Program-made: the position numbers and the translations under genes
In this document: piece by piece, positions 1-10,351 of the stretch
Position numbering within the stretch: the stretch's first letter is position 1
How the letters are laid out: each line of letters opens with the position of its first letter
Assembly (NCBI GenBank): GCA_030604405.1
Contig: JAUVVY010000010.1
Location: forward strand, 42,127-106,126
DNA length: 64,000 nt
Direction: 5' to 3'
Origin: a bacterium
Lineage (GTDB): Bacteria; Armatimonadota; Zipacnadia; Zipacnadales; UBA11051
The notes under the pieces: generated by a model
The model's database searches: none
Told to the model about the DNA's origin: nothing
What the model saw: the letters and a program-made list of their open reading frames with translations, nothing else

Positions 1-2
1 AT

Positions 3-992
3 TACACCATTTATGAGAGCGGGCGGAAGTCCCGCATTGACCGGGCGAAGACCTCGGCAGAGGCTTCCGAGTATGGTGTCGCCGACGCCAGGAGACAGTT
101 GGCCTACGAGGTGACTGCGGCATATTGGGCCATCGTGGCGGCGGAGGATTACGCTGTCGTGGCGCTCAACACCGTCGCTAATGCGGAGCGCCACCGCAAA
201 TTGGTCGAGGCACGCATAGACGCCGGTGTGGCACCTGAAGCGGACCTGCTGCCGGTCAAGGTGGAGGTGTCGCAGGCGCGGCTGGAAGCAGTGCGGGCCG
301 ATACCGAGCTGCATGTGACCCACGCAGGCCTGAGGGCGCTGCTGGGTTTGCCTGCGGGTGCGGATTTGAGAGTCGCGGATGGGCTCGTACAGACCACCTA
401 CGACAATGAACTTGACGCGCTGCTGGCCATAGCGGAGCAGCAGCGACCCGACCTTGCCGAGCGGCGGCTGGGCGTGCGGGCGGCGCAACTGGGTCTCAAG
501 ACCGCCGAGGCGGAGGACGGCGTGAAGTTTAGCGCCGGCGTCAGCGGCGACTACGGGCGCCATACCGGCACCAGCGGCGAGACCTGGCAGGCGCGTATCG
601 GGGCAACATATCCGTTGTTCGATGCCGGAGCCAGCAACGCGCAAGTCGCCTCCGCGCGCGCTGATGTAGAAAGCGCCCGGTGGCGGCTTTCAGCGCTGAT
701 GCTCAACATTCAGGAGGAAGTCGAGGCGGCGCACCTGCGTCTGCGCCAGGCCGCAGCGGTCATCGAGGCGGCAAGCCTGGCTCGCGAGGATGCGCAGAAC
801 AGTCTGGAGGCCGCCGAGGCCCGCTACCAGGAGGGCCTCGCGATCATCATCGAGGTCACCGACGCGCAACTGACACTGCTGCGGGCGCAGGTGGCACAAG
901 TGCAGGCACAATACGACTACGCCATCGCCTCGGCCGCCCTCTGCAAAGCCGTCAGCACTGATATAACAATGCTAGCAGGTGATGACCAGTGA
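3..992 (+). CDS. TolC-family outer membrane efflux protein (5' truncated by window edge)
   Basis: Open frame continues to the window start upstream of the listed ORF; coiled-coil OEP pattern (EARIDAGVAPEADLLPVKVEVSQARLEAVRADTELHVTHAGLRALLGLP); followed by MacA/MacB-like genes with overlapping stop/start. Confidence 0.85.
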   Translation, partial: YTIYESGRKSRIDRAKTSAEASEYGVADARRQLAYEVTAAYWAIVAAEDYAVVALNTVANAERHRKLVEARIDAGVAPEADLLPVKVEVSQARLEAVRADTELHVTHAGLRALLGLPAGADLRVADGLVQTTYDNELDALLAIAEQQRPDLAERRLGVRAAQLGLKTAEAEDGVKFSAGVSGDYGRHTGTSGETWQARIGATYPLFDAGASNAQVASARADVESARWRLSALMLNIQEEVEAAHLRLRQAAAVIEAASLAREDAQNSLEAAEARYQEGLAIIIEVTDAQLTLLRAQVAQVQAQYDYAIASAALCKAVSTDITMLAGDDQ

Positions 993-2881
993 CGCTCAAG
1001 CGTATCGCGACCGCCGTGGTGGTGCTGGCGCTGATCGTTGGCGCGGGATGGTACTGGCAAAAGAAAAAAGCCGCAAGCAGCGCGGAAGATGCGTACGAAA
1101 TTGAGACCGCCACGGTCGAGCGGAAGGACCTGACGATAACCGTGTCGGCCAGCGGGCTGCTCGAGGCTCTGACGACGGTGGAGGTGAAGTCACGCAGCGG
1201 CGGCGAGATAACCGGGATGTTCGTAGAGGCCGGCGACTATGTCGAGGCGGGGCAGCTCATCGCCCAGTGTGACCCCACCCAGATCCGAAGCAAGGTCGAA
1301 CAGGTATCAGCTAACGTCTCCGCGGCCCGTGCATCGGCGGCCCAGGCGCGGCTAAATGCCTCGCTGCAGGAGGTTCAGACCGGCACCTCTATGGTACAGG
1401 CCGAGGCCGGTCTGGAGTCGGCACATGCCAACCTCAAGCAGGCCGAAGAGCAGTTGGCGCAGGAGCGGCAAACCACGGCGGATGCGATAAGAAAGGGGCA
1501 GGCATCGCTGAAGTCAGCAAAAGCGCGGCGGTCCCAGGCGGTGGCCCAGCGCGACGTTCAAGGCACGCTGCACGCGGCCGAAGTTGCCAGCGCCGAGGCC
1601 TCGGTGGAGTCTGCGCGGCAGAACCTGGCCAAGCTGCGTGCGGGAGCGCGCCCGCAGGAAATAGCACAGTCCAGGGCGAGTCTGCGCAGTGCCGAAGCCG
1701 GCCTGCAGAACGCCGAGAAATCGCTGCAGCGGAACAAGGGGCTGCTGGCCAAGGGTTTTGTGTCGAAGCAGGCCGTTGACGACGCCGAGCAGTCGTACGA
1801 GCAGGCGCTGGCGCAGCGAGATTCGGCGAAGGAGGCTCTAGGGCAACTTGAAGCCGGCAGCCGCGTGGAGGACATCGCCCAGGCTGAGGCACAACTGGTC
1901 CAGGCTGAAGCATCGCTGCGGCAGGCGAGGACCAACGAGGTGCAGATCGGCCTCAGAGAACACGATGTTACCGTCAACGAGGCCGGCGTGATAGAAGCGG
2001 AGGCGACGCTGGCATCTGCAAGGGCACAGAGCCGCAGCGTACAAGTGCGCGAGCAGCAACTCAAGGCGGCCAAAGCCACGGTGCGAGAAGCCGAAGCAGC
2101 GCTGCACAAGGCCGAGTCGGGCCCGCTGGAAAACGAAGTCAGACGCAAGCAGATAGAGGTGGCGATGGCTGACGTCAGGAGGCAGATGCTGGCGCTGGAG
2201 GACGCTGCCTACGACCTGCAATACACACAGGTGATTGCCCCCCGCAGCGGCGTCATAATGGAAAAGCTAGTCGAGGAAGGGACGGTAATACCCGCAGGCA
2301 CCGCGGCCCTGCGCGAGGGCACCGGGCTGGTGACCATCGCCGACATCAGCAAGATGTACGTGCTGGCAGATGTGGATGAAGTGGACATCGCACCGGTTGA
2401 TGTGGGCCAGGAATGTGAGGTAAGCGTCTCTTCGCTTCCTGACAAGAAGCTGAGGGGGCTCGTGGTGAAGATCTTCCCCCTGGGCGTTGAGGACCAGAAC
2501 GTAGTGCGCTTCCAGGTCAAGGTGCATATCGAGAAGCCACCCACTTCGCTGCGGCCGGGGATGACTGCGGATGTGACGATCAAAGTGGCGGAAAGGTCCA
2601 ATGTGCTGGTGGTGCCCGACCTGTGCATCACCCGCGCCAAGGACGAAGCCACCGTCGAAGTGATACTCCAGGAGCAGTTGGAGCAACGGGAGGTCAAAGT
2701 GGGCCTGAGCAACTGGGAGGAGACCGAGATACTGGACGGTCTCGAGGAAGGGGAGGAAGTTCTGATTCCGCCGCCGCCGGGCACAGAACTGCCGCACTGG
2801 ATGGGCGGCGGAAGCACGAGGGACGATGCACAACGCAGGAGGTCGCGAATGATGCGACAGCTCCGAGGTAGAGGACGCTGA
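989..2881 (+). CDS. HlyD/MacA-type periplasmic adaptor subunit with unusually long coiled coil
   Basis: N-terminal TM, lipoyl half motifs (TVEVKSRSGGEITGMFVEAGDYVEAGQLIAQCD ... VIAPRSGVIMEKLVEEGTVI), long Ala/Gln/Glu-rich coiled coil, 4-bp overlap with upstream gene. Confidence 0.88.
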   Translation: MTLKRIATAVVVLALIVGAGWYWQKKKAASSAEDAYEIETATVERKDLTITVSASGLLEALTTVEVKSRSGGEITGMFVEAGDYVEAGQLIAQCDPTQIRSKVEQVSANVSAARASAAQARLNASLQEVQTGTSMVQAEAGLESAHANLKQAEEQLAQERQTTADAIRKGQASLKSAKARRSQAVAQRDVQGTLHAAEVASAEASVESARQNLAKLRAGARPQEIAQSRASLRSAEAGLQNAEKSLQRNKGLLAKGFVSKQAVDDAEQSYEQALAQRDSAKEALGQLEAGSRVEDIAQAEAQLVQAEASLRQARTNEVQIGLREHDVTVNEAGVIEAEATLASARAQSRSVQVREQQLKAAKATVREAEAALHKAESGPLENEVRRKQIEVAMADVRRQMLALEDAAYDLQYTQVIAPRSGVIMEKLVEEGTVIPAGTAALREGTGLVTIADISKMYVLADVDEVDIAPVDVGQECEVSVSSLPDKKLRGLVVKIFPLGVEDQNVVRFQVKVHIEKPPTSLRPGMTADVTIKVAERSNVLVVPDLCITRAKDEATVEVILQEQLEQREVKVGLSNWEETEILDGLEEGEEVLIPPPPGTELPHWMGGGSTRDDAQRRRSRMMRQLRGRGR

Positions 2882-2886
2882 CAAAG

Positions 2887-3594
2887 ATGCTAGTTGAGGT
2901 TCGAGATCTGACCAAGATATATATGACAGGCAAAGTCGAGGTGGGGGCCCTGCAGGGCATTGACCTCGACATTGACGAGGGCGAGTTCGTGGCGATCATG
3001 GGGCCGTCAGGCTCCGGCAAGACGACCTTCATGAACATTATAGGCTGTCTTGACCGGGCCACTGCAGGCACCTACATGCTGGCGGGCCAGCGCGCAGAGG
3101 CTCTCAACGACGACCAACTGGCCGAGGTCCGTGGCAAACAGATCGGATTTGTGTTTCAAATTTACAATCTGCTGCGACAAGCGACCGCGCTGCAGAACGT
3201 GGAACTTCCGCTGCAGTACGCGCGAGTGGGCAACCGGCGGCAAAGAGCGATGGACGCGCTGGCGAAGCTGGGGTTGGCCGACCGGGCCCATCACCTCCCC
3301 AGCGAGCTCTCCGGCGGAGAGCAGCAGCGTGTCGCGATCGCACGCTCGCTGGTCAACGAGCCGTCGCTGATACTGGCTGACGAGCCCACGGGCAACCTCG
3401 ACTCGCGGACCGGCGCCGAGGTGATGGAGCTGTTTGGCCAGCTCAACCAAGATGGCATCACCATGATAGTGGTGACGCACGACGCCGGTGTCGCCTCTCA
3501 TGCCAGGCGGCTGGTACAGTTCCTGGATGGCAAGGTGGTCTCCGACGGAGCCGTCAAGGACAATAGCAAAGCCGAGGGGGAAGAGACTAACTGA
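2887..3594 (+). CDS. ABC transporter ATP-binding protein (MacB/LolD type)
   Basis: Walker [10 protein letters not shown], signature [15 protein letters not shown], Walker [13 protein letters not shown]. Confidence 0.95.
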   Translation: MLVEVRDLTKIYMTGKVEVGALQGIDLDIDEGEFVAIMGPSGSGKTTFMNIIGCLDRATAGTYMLAGQRAEALNDDQLAEVRGKQIGFVFQIYNLLRQATALQNVELPLQYARVGNRRQRAMDALAKLGLADRAHHLPSELSGGEQQRVAIARSLVNEPSLILADEPTGNLDSRTGAEVMELFGQLNQDGITMIVVTHDAGVASHARRLVQFLDGKVVSDGAVKDNSKAEGEETN

Positions 3595-4802
3595 TGAACG
3601 TGCTTGAAGCTATCAGAGTCGCTCTGACCGGCCTGCTTGGCAACAAGCTGCGGTCCTTCCTCACCATGCTTGGTGTAATCATCGGTGTGGCGGCGGTGAT
3701 CATCGTCGTCGCCATCGGACAGGGGATGAAGCAGGAAACCCTGGATCGGATCCAGAATTTGGGCACGAACCTGCTGATGGTCAGGCCGGGGCCCTCGCGG
3801 CGCAGCGGCGTCGTCCTGGAGACGCCGGTAATCAACCTGGAGACCGAAGACGCCGATGAGATCAAGAAAAGCGTCAAGGGCGTGCTGGAGGTGGCACCCG
3901 AGGTCGGCGGCAGCGCGCAGGCCAAATACCGCAACAACAACATCCGCACGCGGCTGACCGGCACCACAGTGCAATACCAGACTGTGCGCAACTGGGAGCT
4001 GGCCGAAGGGCGGTTCTTTGACAACTCCGAAATCCGCGGGCGCAAGCGCGTCTGTGTCATAGGGCAGGAAATCGTGGACGAACTGTTCTACGGCAGTTCG
4101 CCAATCGGCGAATGGATTCGCGTCAACGGGATGCCGTTTGAGGTGCTTGGAGTTGCCGAGGAGGTCGGTGGCTCATGGGGCAGTCCTGACAACCAGATCG
4201 TGGCGCCGCTGACCACGGTGCAGCAGCGCGTGCTGGGGCGGTCAAATCTGAGCATGATCGGGGTCTCAGCGCAAAGCCCGGCCATGGTTGATAAGGTGGA
4301 AAAGAGCATCGAGATACTGCTGCGGCGGCGTCACAAGCTGCGAACCGGCCAGCCTAACGATTTTAGGATCATGAAACAGTCAATGATGCTGACAAGCATG
4401 GCCGAGGCCGGGGAGACGATGACCAGACTGCTGGGCGGCATCGCGCTGGTGTCGCTGCTGGTCGGTGGCGTGGGGATCATGAATATCATGCTGGTGTCGG
4501 TGACCGAACGCACACGCGAAATCGGTATCCGCAAGGCTGTCGGCGCTCGCAAAGGCGATATTCTGTCGCAGTTTCTCATCGAGTCGGTGGTGCTCAGCGT
4601 CATCGGCGGGGGCATCGGGATCGCGTTGGGCACCGGGATATGCAAGCTGCTTTCATCCGGAGGCGCGTGGACTACCATCGTCTCGCCGACGTCAATTTTG
4701 TATGCCTTTCTGTTCGCCGCGGCAGTGGGCATCTTCTTCGGCCTGTGGCCGGCCAAGAAAGCCGCGGACATGGACCCCATTGTCGCCCTGCGGCACGAGT
4801 GA
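3594..4802 (+). CDS. ABC transporter permease, FtsX/MacB family
   Basis: N-terminal TM plus MacB_PCD-like domain and C-terminal FtsX domain (GVGIMNIMLVSVTERTREIGIRKAVGARKGDILSQFLIES). Confidence 0.93.
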   Translation: MNVLEAIRVALTGLLGNKLRSFLTMLGVIIGVAAVIIVVAIGQGMKQETLDRIQNLGTNLLMVRPGPSRRSGVVLETPVINLETEDADEIKKSVKGVLEVAPEVGGSAQAKYRNNNIRTRLTGTTVQYQTVRNWELAEGRFFDNSEIRGRKRVCVIGQEIVDELFYGSSPIGEWIRVNGMPFEVLGVAEEVGGSWGSPDNQIVAPLTTVQQRVLGRSNLSMIGVSAQSPAMVDKVEKSIEILLRRRHKLRTGQPNDFRIMKQSMMLTSMAEAGETMTRLLGGIALVSLLVGGVGIMNIMLVSVTERTREIGIRKAVGARKGDILSQFLIESVVLSVIGGGIGIALGTGICKLLSSGGAWTTIVSPTSILYAFLFAAAVGIFFGLWPAKKAADMDPIVALRHE

Positions 4803-4824
4803 CGCAATTCTGGCTCCGCGGCTA

Positions 4825-7800
4825 CTAGCCTCCGACACTCACCCACTCCGCTGTCGGACCCACGCGCTGTGAGCCGATCGTGACAGGCTCGCTAGTGCGG
4901 ACCTGCCACTTGTCGTCAGCAGCCGCCTTCCGCAGCCATACGCGGCTCGGAAGGGTTACGGTCGCTTCCCCCGAAAGCGTCAAGTACGGCGAGAACACGT
5001 CTTTGGCCTCGGCGGCCTGTGCATCGTAGGTGAAGCCCGGATGGCGGGCGCAGTGCAGCATCGTCTTGTCCCCTGCCGCTTCCACCACGGTCACCGGACA
5101 GACGCGCTGACTGTCGCCGATCTGTACGACTACGAACTCAACGGAGTCGGGCTGGAAGCCCGACCCACGCGAGGGGTCGGCGTCGGGCTGCCCTTCGACT
5201 TCGCTCAGGGCCTGCGGGAAGGCCCCAATATCCTGCCACGTGCCGTTCAGGCGCAGAGCGAACTCATTTTCACCCAGCGCAACTACTGCCTCAAGCGGCA
5301 GCGCGGGCCGCGACTGAATTGTCACTGCCAGATCGCCTGACTTGAAATAGGTGCAATCGTACAGCGCGATGTCGGTCTGCTGCGCTGTCTCTGTGATCGC
5401 CGCATATCTGCCCTGCAGTCGGGTGCCATCGGGCAGAGCCTCGCTTGTGGCAGGATCGAGTGTGTACAACACAATCACGTTGTCGAACTCCGAACCGGCG
5501 GCCCCGCGTATCTTCAGGGCGACGAGGTTATCGCTGTCAGGGGCCAGGTCGGTGATGTCTTTCACAACCCGTTCTTCCCCTCGTTGAGGCTCCCACACGG
5601 CGATAAAGCGGCTGTGGAGGTTGTCGCCGTCGCGGCGCAGCACCAGCTTCGGCATGCGAAACTTTTCGACCAGCGAATGATCCTCGCCGCCTTTTGCGGG
5701 ATCCCAGCAGCGCCGCAGACTCGGCACCGTACAGGTATAGACATCCCCGTCGGCGGGTTGCAACATGTGCAGACGCAGTGGCCTGATCGAGGCGTCATCG
5801 GTGGTGAAGGTTGCGACAAAGGGGCCGGTGACTTCGCCCTTGTGCACGTTGTGGAAAACGCCGTACCAGGGGTCGGCTTCACCGGGCTCCAGATGGTGCG
5901 GATGTTTCCCCTCGGCGACTCTTTGCTTGATATACTCAGCCGCCGCCGGAGGCGTGAACGGCTTGCCGTCATCAGCATAGGTTTCGGCGAAGAATTCGGT
6001 CGGGACGGATACCTCCAGGCTCTGCTCGGTCATGCAACTGCCCTGCGCCATCCATTCATGGATGCTGCCGCCGGCGACATCGAAGATGTCAACCACCACA
6101 CTGTCACGCTCACCCAGCGGCACCAGAAACAGCGCGCGGCCGTAGCTGCTGCACTGCGGATATACGCGAGCGTCCGCGGCCTCAATGACCTGCACAGCGT
6201 CGTCAGTGACGTGCCAGCCCAGCAGATTGCCATGCTCAGGCGTGCGCTGCTGACTATGGCGGTCAACGACGACCAGGTTGTGACCCAGCGACCGGTCGGA
6301 GAACCGGCGGTAGGTGTGGGCATAGCCGATGTCGGATATCAGTTCGTCCTGGTAGGCCCACAGAATGAAGCCGAGCATGTCACGATGCTCGTGGCCCCAG
6401 CAGCCGGAATAGTGCAGATGTGCCTGGATCTGGTCGCCGTCATCTCTTTGCCCACGGGCCAAGACCCCGTGGCCGAAGGCAGGATACATCAGGGGCCGCG
6501 TTTGCGCCGGTGCCGGATGCCCGCTGCTGACCAGCTTGCTCCAGGTGTCGTGGACCATTATGTAGCTGTTGTCCGGATAAACCATCGTCTCCAGTGTGGC
6601 AATAGCGTCGCGCAACTGCGGGATGTTCTGCCACATGTCAAGTTGCTCGAAGCGCCCGCCGTCAATGGTCGAGACAAAGCCGGGCGGGTCGGTGTAGCCG
6701 GCAGCGACCAGACACCCCTTCGCCATGCCGTAGATGTGCTGGCGGCCGTAGGAGGGGCTTTCGGGGAACGTCGCGTCGGCCATCAGGGTCTTTTCGACAA
6801 GCTGGGTCTGCTTCCAGTAGGCGTAGTGGATCAGTTCGGGCATCCCGGCCGCGCGCCCGATGCAGACAAAGGCCTTAATCTGATAGGGAATGTAGTTGCT
6901 AAGCGCTGATGAGGTCCTGGGGTGGTGGACGTCGTAGCGGACGGCGTCTTTGGCGGTGTCTAGAAACAGGTCTTGCTCTACCACCTCGCGAGCATCGCCA
7001 TCGGCCGCTACTTTGTCCAGCTCATCCCACACCTCGGCCGATACGACCAAGTCATAGGCTAAGGCCAATGTTGTCGGGATGCCGCCGGTGCCTGAATGGT
7101 ATTTATCATACCAGATGCCGCTGTAAACCTGATAGTCGTTGATGGGGCGGAAGCGCTTGCGGCCCTCAACTCCCGGGCGACCGCGGCTGATTTTAGGCCA
7201 GTACGGGACCGCACAGGCAAAGTCATACAAGATAGCGGCCGCCCGGGCGGCATATTGCTCATCTCCGGTCGCCCGGTACAGCAGCCCCAGCCGACGAGCC
7301 GAATTCGCCAGGTGGTAAACGCGCTGGGAGTCCATGTACTCGCCATTGAGGTAAATGCGCTTGCCGTCGGCGGCATCGTGGTAAGGATATTCCTGGACTT
7401 CGCCTTTGGGGCCGGTGATCTCAAACACGCCGGTCGGCGGGAACATGGCGAATACGTCCACCACATGGCCCTTGCTACAGCGGAGCTCGTGTGGGCGGTC
7501 GGGCGTCCATACCAGGGAGCCGCCGTCACCGGTGGGGCATTTGACCATCCTGGTGGACGGCATCACGCGCGCGTTGCCGGCGATGCGGTTGCGGCGCGGC
7601 ACCATGCCCAGGAAGTCCTCGGGCGTCACCTGTAGATAGGGCTCCATGTCCTTGGTCATATCATCGAGCTGCCCCGGTGTGAGCTTCACCTCCGGGCCTG
7701 GCCAGGCGTCTTTGCCTGTAGGAGCCTGCTCGACCATGACGATTCTCTGAAAGGGGCTGCTGCGCTGGTCGCGAGGGACAGTCGCCAGCGCATCTGCCCA

Positions 7801-7929
7801 CTCCTCGCCAGGGAAAAAGCCGCCGTAGTAATCCGCCGGCGACATGCCCTGCGGTATTTGTGGTAGTGCGCAAACTGCCGTTGCCATGCCGATGGCCAGG
7901 GCGCACAGGCTGAGTTGGCACCACGTCAT
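4825..7929 (-). CDS. Heparinase II/III-family-like secreted polysaccharide lyase
   Basis: Signal peptide; alpha/alpha toroid-like region and HLHYSGCWGHEHRDMLGFILWAYQDELISDIGYAHTYRRFSDRSLGHNLVVVD typical of the heparinase II/III central region. Confidence 0.7.
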   Translation of the reverse strand: MTWCQLSLCALAIGMATAVCALPQIPQGMSPADYYGGFFPGEEWADALATVPRDQRSSPFQRIVMVEQAPTGKDAWPGPEVKLTPGQLDDMTKDMEPYLQVTPEDFLGMVPRRNRIAGNARVMPSTRMVKCPTGDGGSLVWTPDRPHELRCSKGHVVDVFAMFPPTGVFEITGPKGEVQEYPYHDAADGKRIYLNGEYMDSQRVYHLANSARRLGLLYRATGDEQYAARAAAILYDFACAVPYWPKISRGRPGVEGRKRFRPINDYQVYSGIWYDKYHSGTGGIPTTLALAYDLVVSAEVWDELDKVAADGDAREVVEQDLFLDTAKDAVRYDVHHPRTSSALSNYIPYQIKAFVCIGRAAGMPELIHYAYWKQTQLVEKTLMADATFPESPSYGRQHIYGMAKGCLVAAGYTDPPGFVSTIDGGRFEQLDMWQNIPQLRDAIATLETMVYPDNSYIMVHDTWSKLVSSGHPAPAQTRPLMYPAFGHGVLARGQRDDGDQIQAHLHYSGCWGHEHRDMLGFILWAYQDELISDIGYAHTYRRFSDRSLGHNLVVVDRHSQQRTPEHGNLLGWHVTDDAVQVIEAADARVYPQCSSYGRALFLVPLGERDSVVVDIFDVAGGSIHEWMAQGSCMTEQSLEVSVPTEFFAETYADDGKPFTPPAAAEYIKQRVAEGKHPHHLEPGEADPWYGVFHNVHKGEVTGPFVATFTTDDASIRPLRLHMLQPADGDVYTCTVPSLRRCWDPAKGGEDHSLVEKFRMPKLVLRRDGDNLHSRFIAVWEPQRGEERVVKDITDLAPDSDNLVALKIRGAAGSEFDNVIVLYTLDPATSEALPDGTRLQGRYAAITETAQQTDIALYDCTYFKSGDLAVTIQSRPALPLEAVVALGENEFALRLNGTWQDIGAFPQALSEVEGQPDADPSRGSGFQPDSVEFVVVQIGDSQRVCPVTVVEAAGDKTMLHCARHPGFTYDAQAAEAKDVFSPYLTLSGEATVTLPSRVWLRKAAADDKWQVRTSEPVTIGSQRVGPTAEWVSVGG

Positions 7930-10241
7930 TTGATCTCGCTCCTCTGGCCGCGCTGAACCCAGACCGGACTGCTCCAGGCGCGAGCGCGGAAGGCCGGTGC
8001 GGTGTTGGCCATGTATTGGGGCGAAGCCTTGCCATGTATCTCGACACGGTAAAAATGCTCACCCGGTGGGAGGCCCGTGTCCTCGTGTTGCATCGCAAGC
8101 TTCCCGGAGAACTGCTCTTCGGCTATGATCTGCTCGTCGCGCAACAGCACCGCCCGGTAATCCTCATCAGGCAGGCCGTCTGCGCAGACCGCTATTCGGG
8201 GCGGCTGCTCCACCACAACGGTCTCCCCCATCCAGGCGTCATTGACCCGCAGCATCAGACCGATGCGTTCACCGGCAGTGGCAAAGCAGCGGTGCCGACG
8301 CAGGGCTGCCAGCACGCCGGGCCTGTCGAGCCGCTCAATCCAGATACCTGTCAGGCCGCCGTTAAGGCCCGGTGCGCGGCGGTGGTTGTCGCCGCCGGCT
8401 ACGAAGCCGACCTTGTTGCCGGCCAACAGCGTTGCGCGGTAGGTATCCTCATCGTCAATGTATATCGAGAAGCCGGAACAGACTTCGACATTGCGCTCTA
8501 ACTCGTCATCATAAATCTCCCATTTGGCGTGGTGCGGGTGGATCAAGTAGCCCTTTTCACGCGCCAGGTCCAGCAGCGTGCGCATCGGGTCATCGCCGGC
8601 TTCGCGCCAGCGCAGCATCGCCATGTCAGGGTCATCAGAATACACCGACCTGTGGTCAATGCGCTTTTCGAAAGCACAGACACGGTCCGGTGAATCCTGC
8701 AGCATGACCTCGAACGGGGTGAACATCTCCGTGCCCTTGTAGCTGAACTCATAGCCGGGCAGCACCACGTAGCGCCCCGGCTCATTGAAGACGGTCACCC
8801 ACCCCTTGTACAAGTCCCAGTCATACTCGGTGTACGTGCGCCCGCCCCAGCAGTGGTCATTGTCGGTCACCGCGCAGATAGCCAGAAGCGACTTCTCGCG
8901 GCCGTACATCAGCAGCTCGTCGGGCTCACCACACGGCGGGATGGACACATTCGAGTGGTTGTGCATGTCGGCCCAGTAGAGCGTATAAGGGCCGCAGGAT
9001 GTGAGTGCATCTTCCTCCGGGATGGCTTCGTATCTCTCTCGTACCACCACGTCAGGGCTGACGGGCCGCCATTCGGACCAGTCTATTTCTTCATCAGGGG
9101 GTGCCGGGGATGGAGTGCATGTGTCGAAAAAGAGATGCTCGGTTATCACCTCGCGGGCAAGGCAGTGGAACTCTTCGGCACGCAAGGGCATTCCGGTTTC
9201 CACCTCGTAGAACGTTTTGGCCTTTGCGAGTAGTTGTCTTTCCGACCACTGTCCGTCCTGCCGCTGCCGGCCCAGCAGGACACCCGTAGAGCTGGCGGTG
9301 GGGCCGTTGTGCTCGGCCTTGCGCTCCCACATCAGCCACACGGACCCGTCGTCGGCCACCCGAAGAATGGGCTTGCGCCGCCGCCCACGATAACTCTGGT
9401 ACCAGCCCCGTGGCTTACCCAGCGTCAGACCGTAGCGCAGGTCCACACACGCCGGGTTGCCGTCGTTGTCGCGCACAGCCCACCAGCCTTCATCATCGCC
9501 AACCGCACATTCGATGCTGAAAGCCTGGTCGAAGACGTGATCCTCGTTCACACAGTCCTGCCATGCCACCCAGGCAACCCACGGCCGTCCCTGCCGGTCA
9601 ACGGTCAGCGCCGGGATGGTGCTCCACTGCGGCGACTGACTGATGCGCTCGACGCGAGCAGGGCCGTTGTGGTCAACACGGCAGCCGTAGATATCGTAGG
9701 AGCCGTCGCGAAAAGAATCCCAGACCACCCACACGGCGCCGCTAGTCGCCGCCAGAGCGGGCCGCTGGTTGTGCCGATGGTCTGCCCGCAAGGTATGACG
9801 GGCGACGATGCCGGCGTCTGCGATCCGGAGTAGCTCTACGCTGCCCTGTCCGTCGAGCATCTGAGTACGGGCAAGCCATACTGCGCCGGTTGCATCCGCG
9901 ACGGCCTCCAGATGGCCGCAGAAGGCACCGGCAGGAAGCTCCACAAGTACTTCCTCATCGGCGAACCTGCCGTCATGCTGCCGGGTCATTATGTACTTGC
10001 CGCTGTCGTCCTTGGCCAGCCAGAAGAAATGCACGAGGTCTCCAGCGGCTGCGGCAACGGCATTTGCCTGGGTATTGCTCGTCTCGGAAAGCGGCTGGAT
10101 GGGCGAAAAGGTTTCCGGACCGATACATGTAGCGAATACGCGAGTGGCGACACCGCGCCAGGTGTTCCAGACCGCCCAGAGGGTATCTTCTGATACGCGA
10201 ATGAGCCGCGCGTTGATGTTATTCTCGTCAAAGACTCGCAT
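7926..10241 (-). CDS. DUF3604/PHP-like metallohydrolase with N-terminal propeller-like region
   Basis: LYWADMHNHSNVS ... CAVTDNDH ... VVLPGYEFSYKG ... LIHPHH ... metal-binding HxH and H motifs; repeated VWLMWE/WVVWDS blades; 4-bp overlap with the heparinase-like gene. Confidence 0.75.
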   Translation of the reverse strand: MRVFDENNINARLIRVSEDTLWAVWNTWRGVATRVFATCIGPETFSPIQPLSETSNTQANAVAAAAGDLVHFFWLAKDDSGKYIMTRQHDGRFADEEVLVELPAGAFCGHLEAVADATGAVWLARTQMLDGQGSVELLRIADAGIVARHTLRADHRHNQRPALAATSGAVWVVWDSFRDGSYDIYGCRVDHNGPARVERISQSPQWSTIPALTVDRQGRPWVAWVAWQDCVNEDHVFDQAFSIECAVGDDEGWWAVRDNDGNPACVDLRYGLTLGKPRGWYQSYRGRRRKPILRVADDGSVWLMWERKAEHNGPTASSTGVLLGRQRQDGQWSERQLLAKAKTFYEVETGMPLRAEEFHCLAREVITEHLFFDTCTPSPAPPDEEIDWSEWRPVSPDVVVRERYEAIPEEDALTSCGPYTLYWADMHNHSNVSIPPCGEPDELLMYGREKSLLAICAVTDNDHCWGGRTYTEYDWDLYKGWVTVFNEPGRYVVLPGYEFSYKGTEMFTPFEVMLQDSPDRVCAFEKRIDHRSVYSDDPDMAMLRWREAGDDPMRTLLDLAREKGYLIHPHHAKWEIYDDELERNVEVCSGFSIYIDDEDTYRATLLAGNKVGFVAGGDNHRRAPGLNGGLTGIWIERLDRPGVLAALRRHRCFATAGERIGLMLRVNDAWMGETVVVEQPPRIAVCADGLPDEDYRAVLLRDEQIIAEEQFSGKLAMQHEDTGLPPGEHFYRVEIHGKASPQYMANTAPAFRARAWSSPVWVQRGQRSEIK

Positions 10242-10351
10242 CTACTGCCTCCGGTCCGTAGCTCTATGGCGATCAAGTATAACAATACACCGGCGCGGCT
10301 CGATTGTCCTGCCTGAATCGAAATGCAATAGCACCAGGCCGACACGCGCAC

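Noticed and set aside
5584-6909. 441-aa plus-strand ORF
   Set aside because: Shadow ORF antisense to the heparinase-like gene; composition and lack of motifs typical of high-GC antisense frames.
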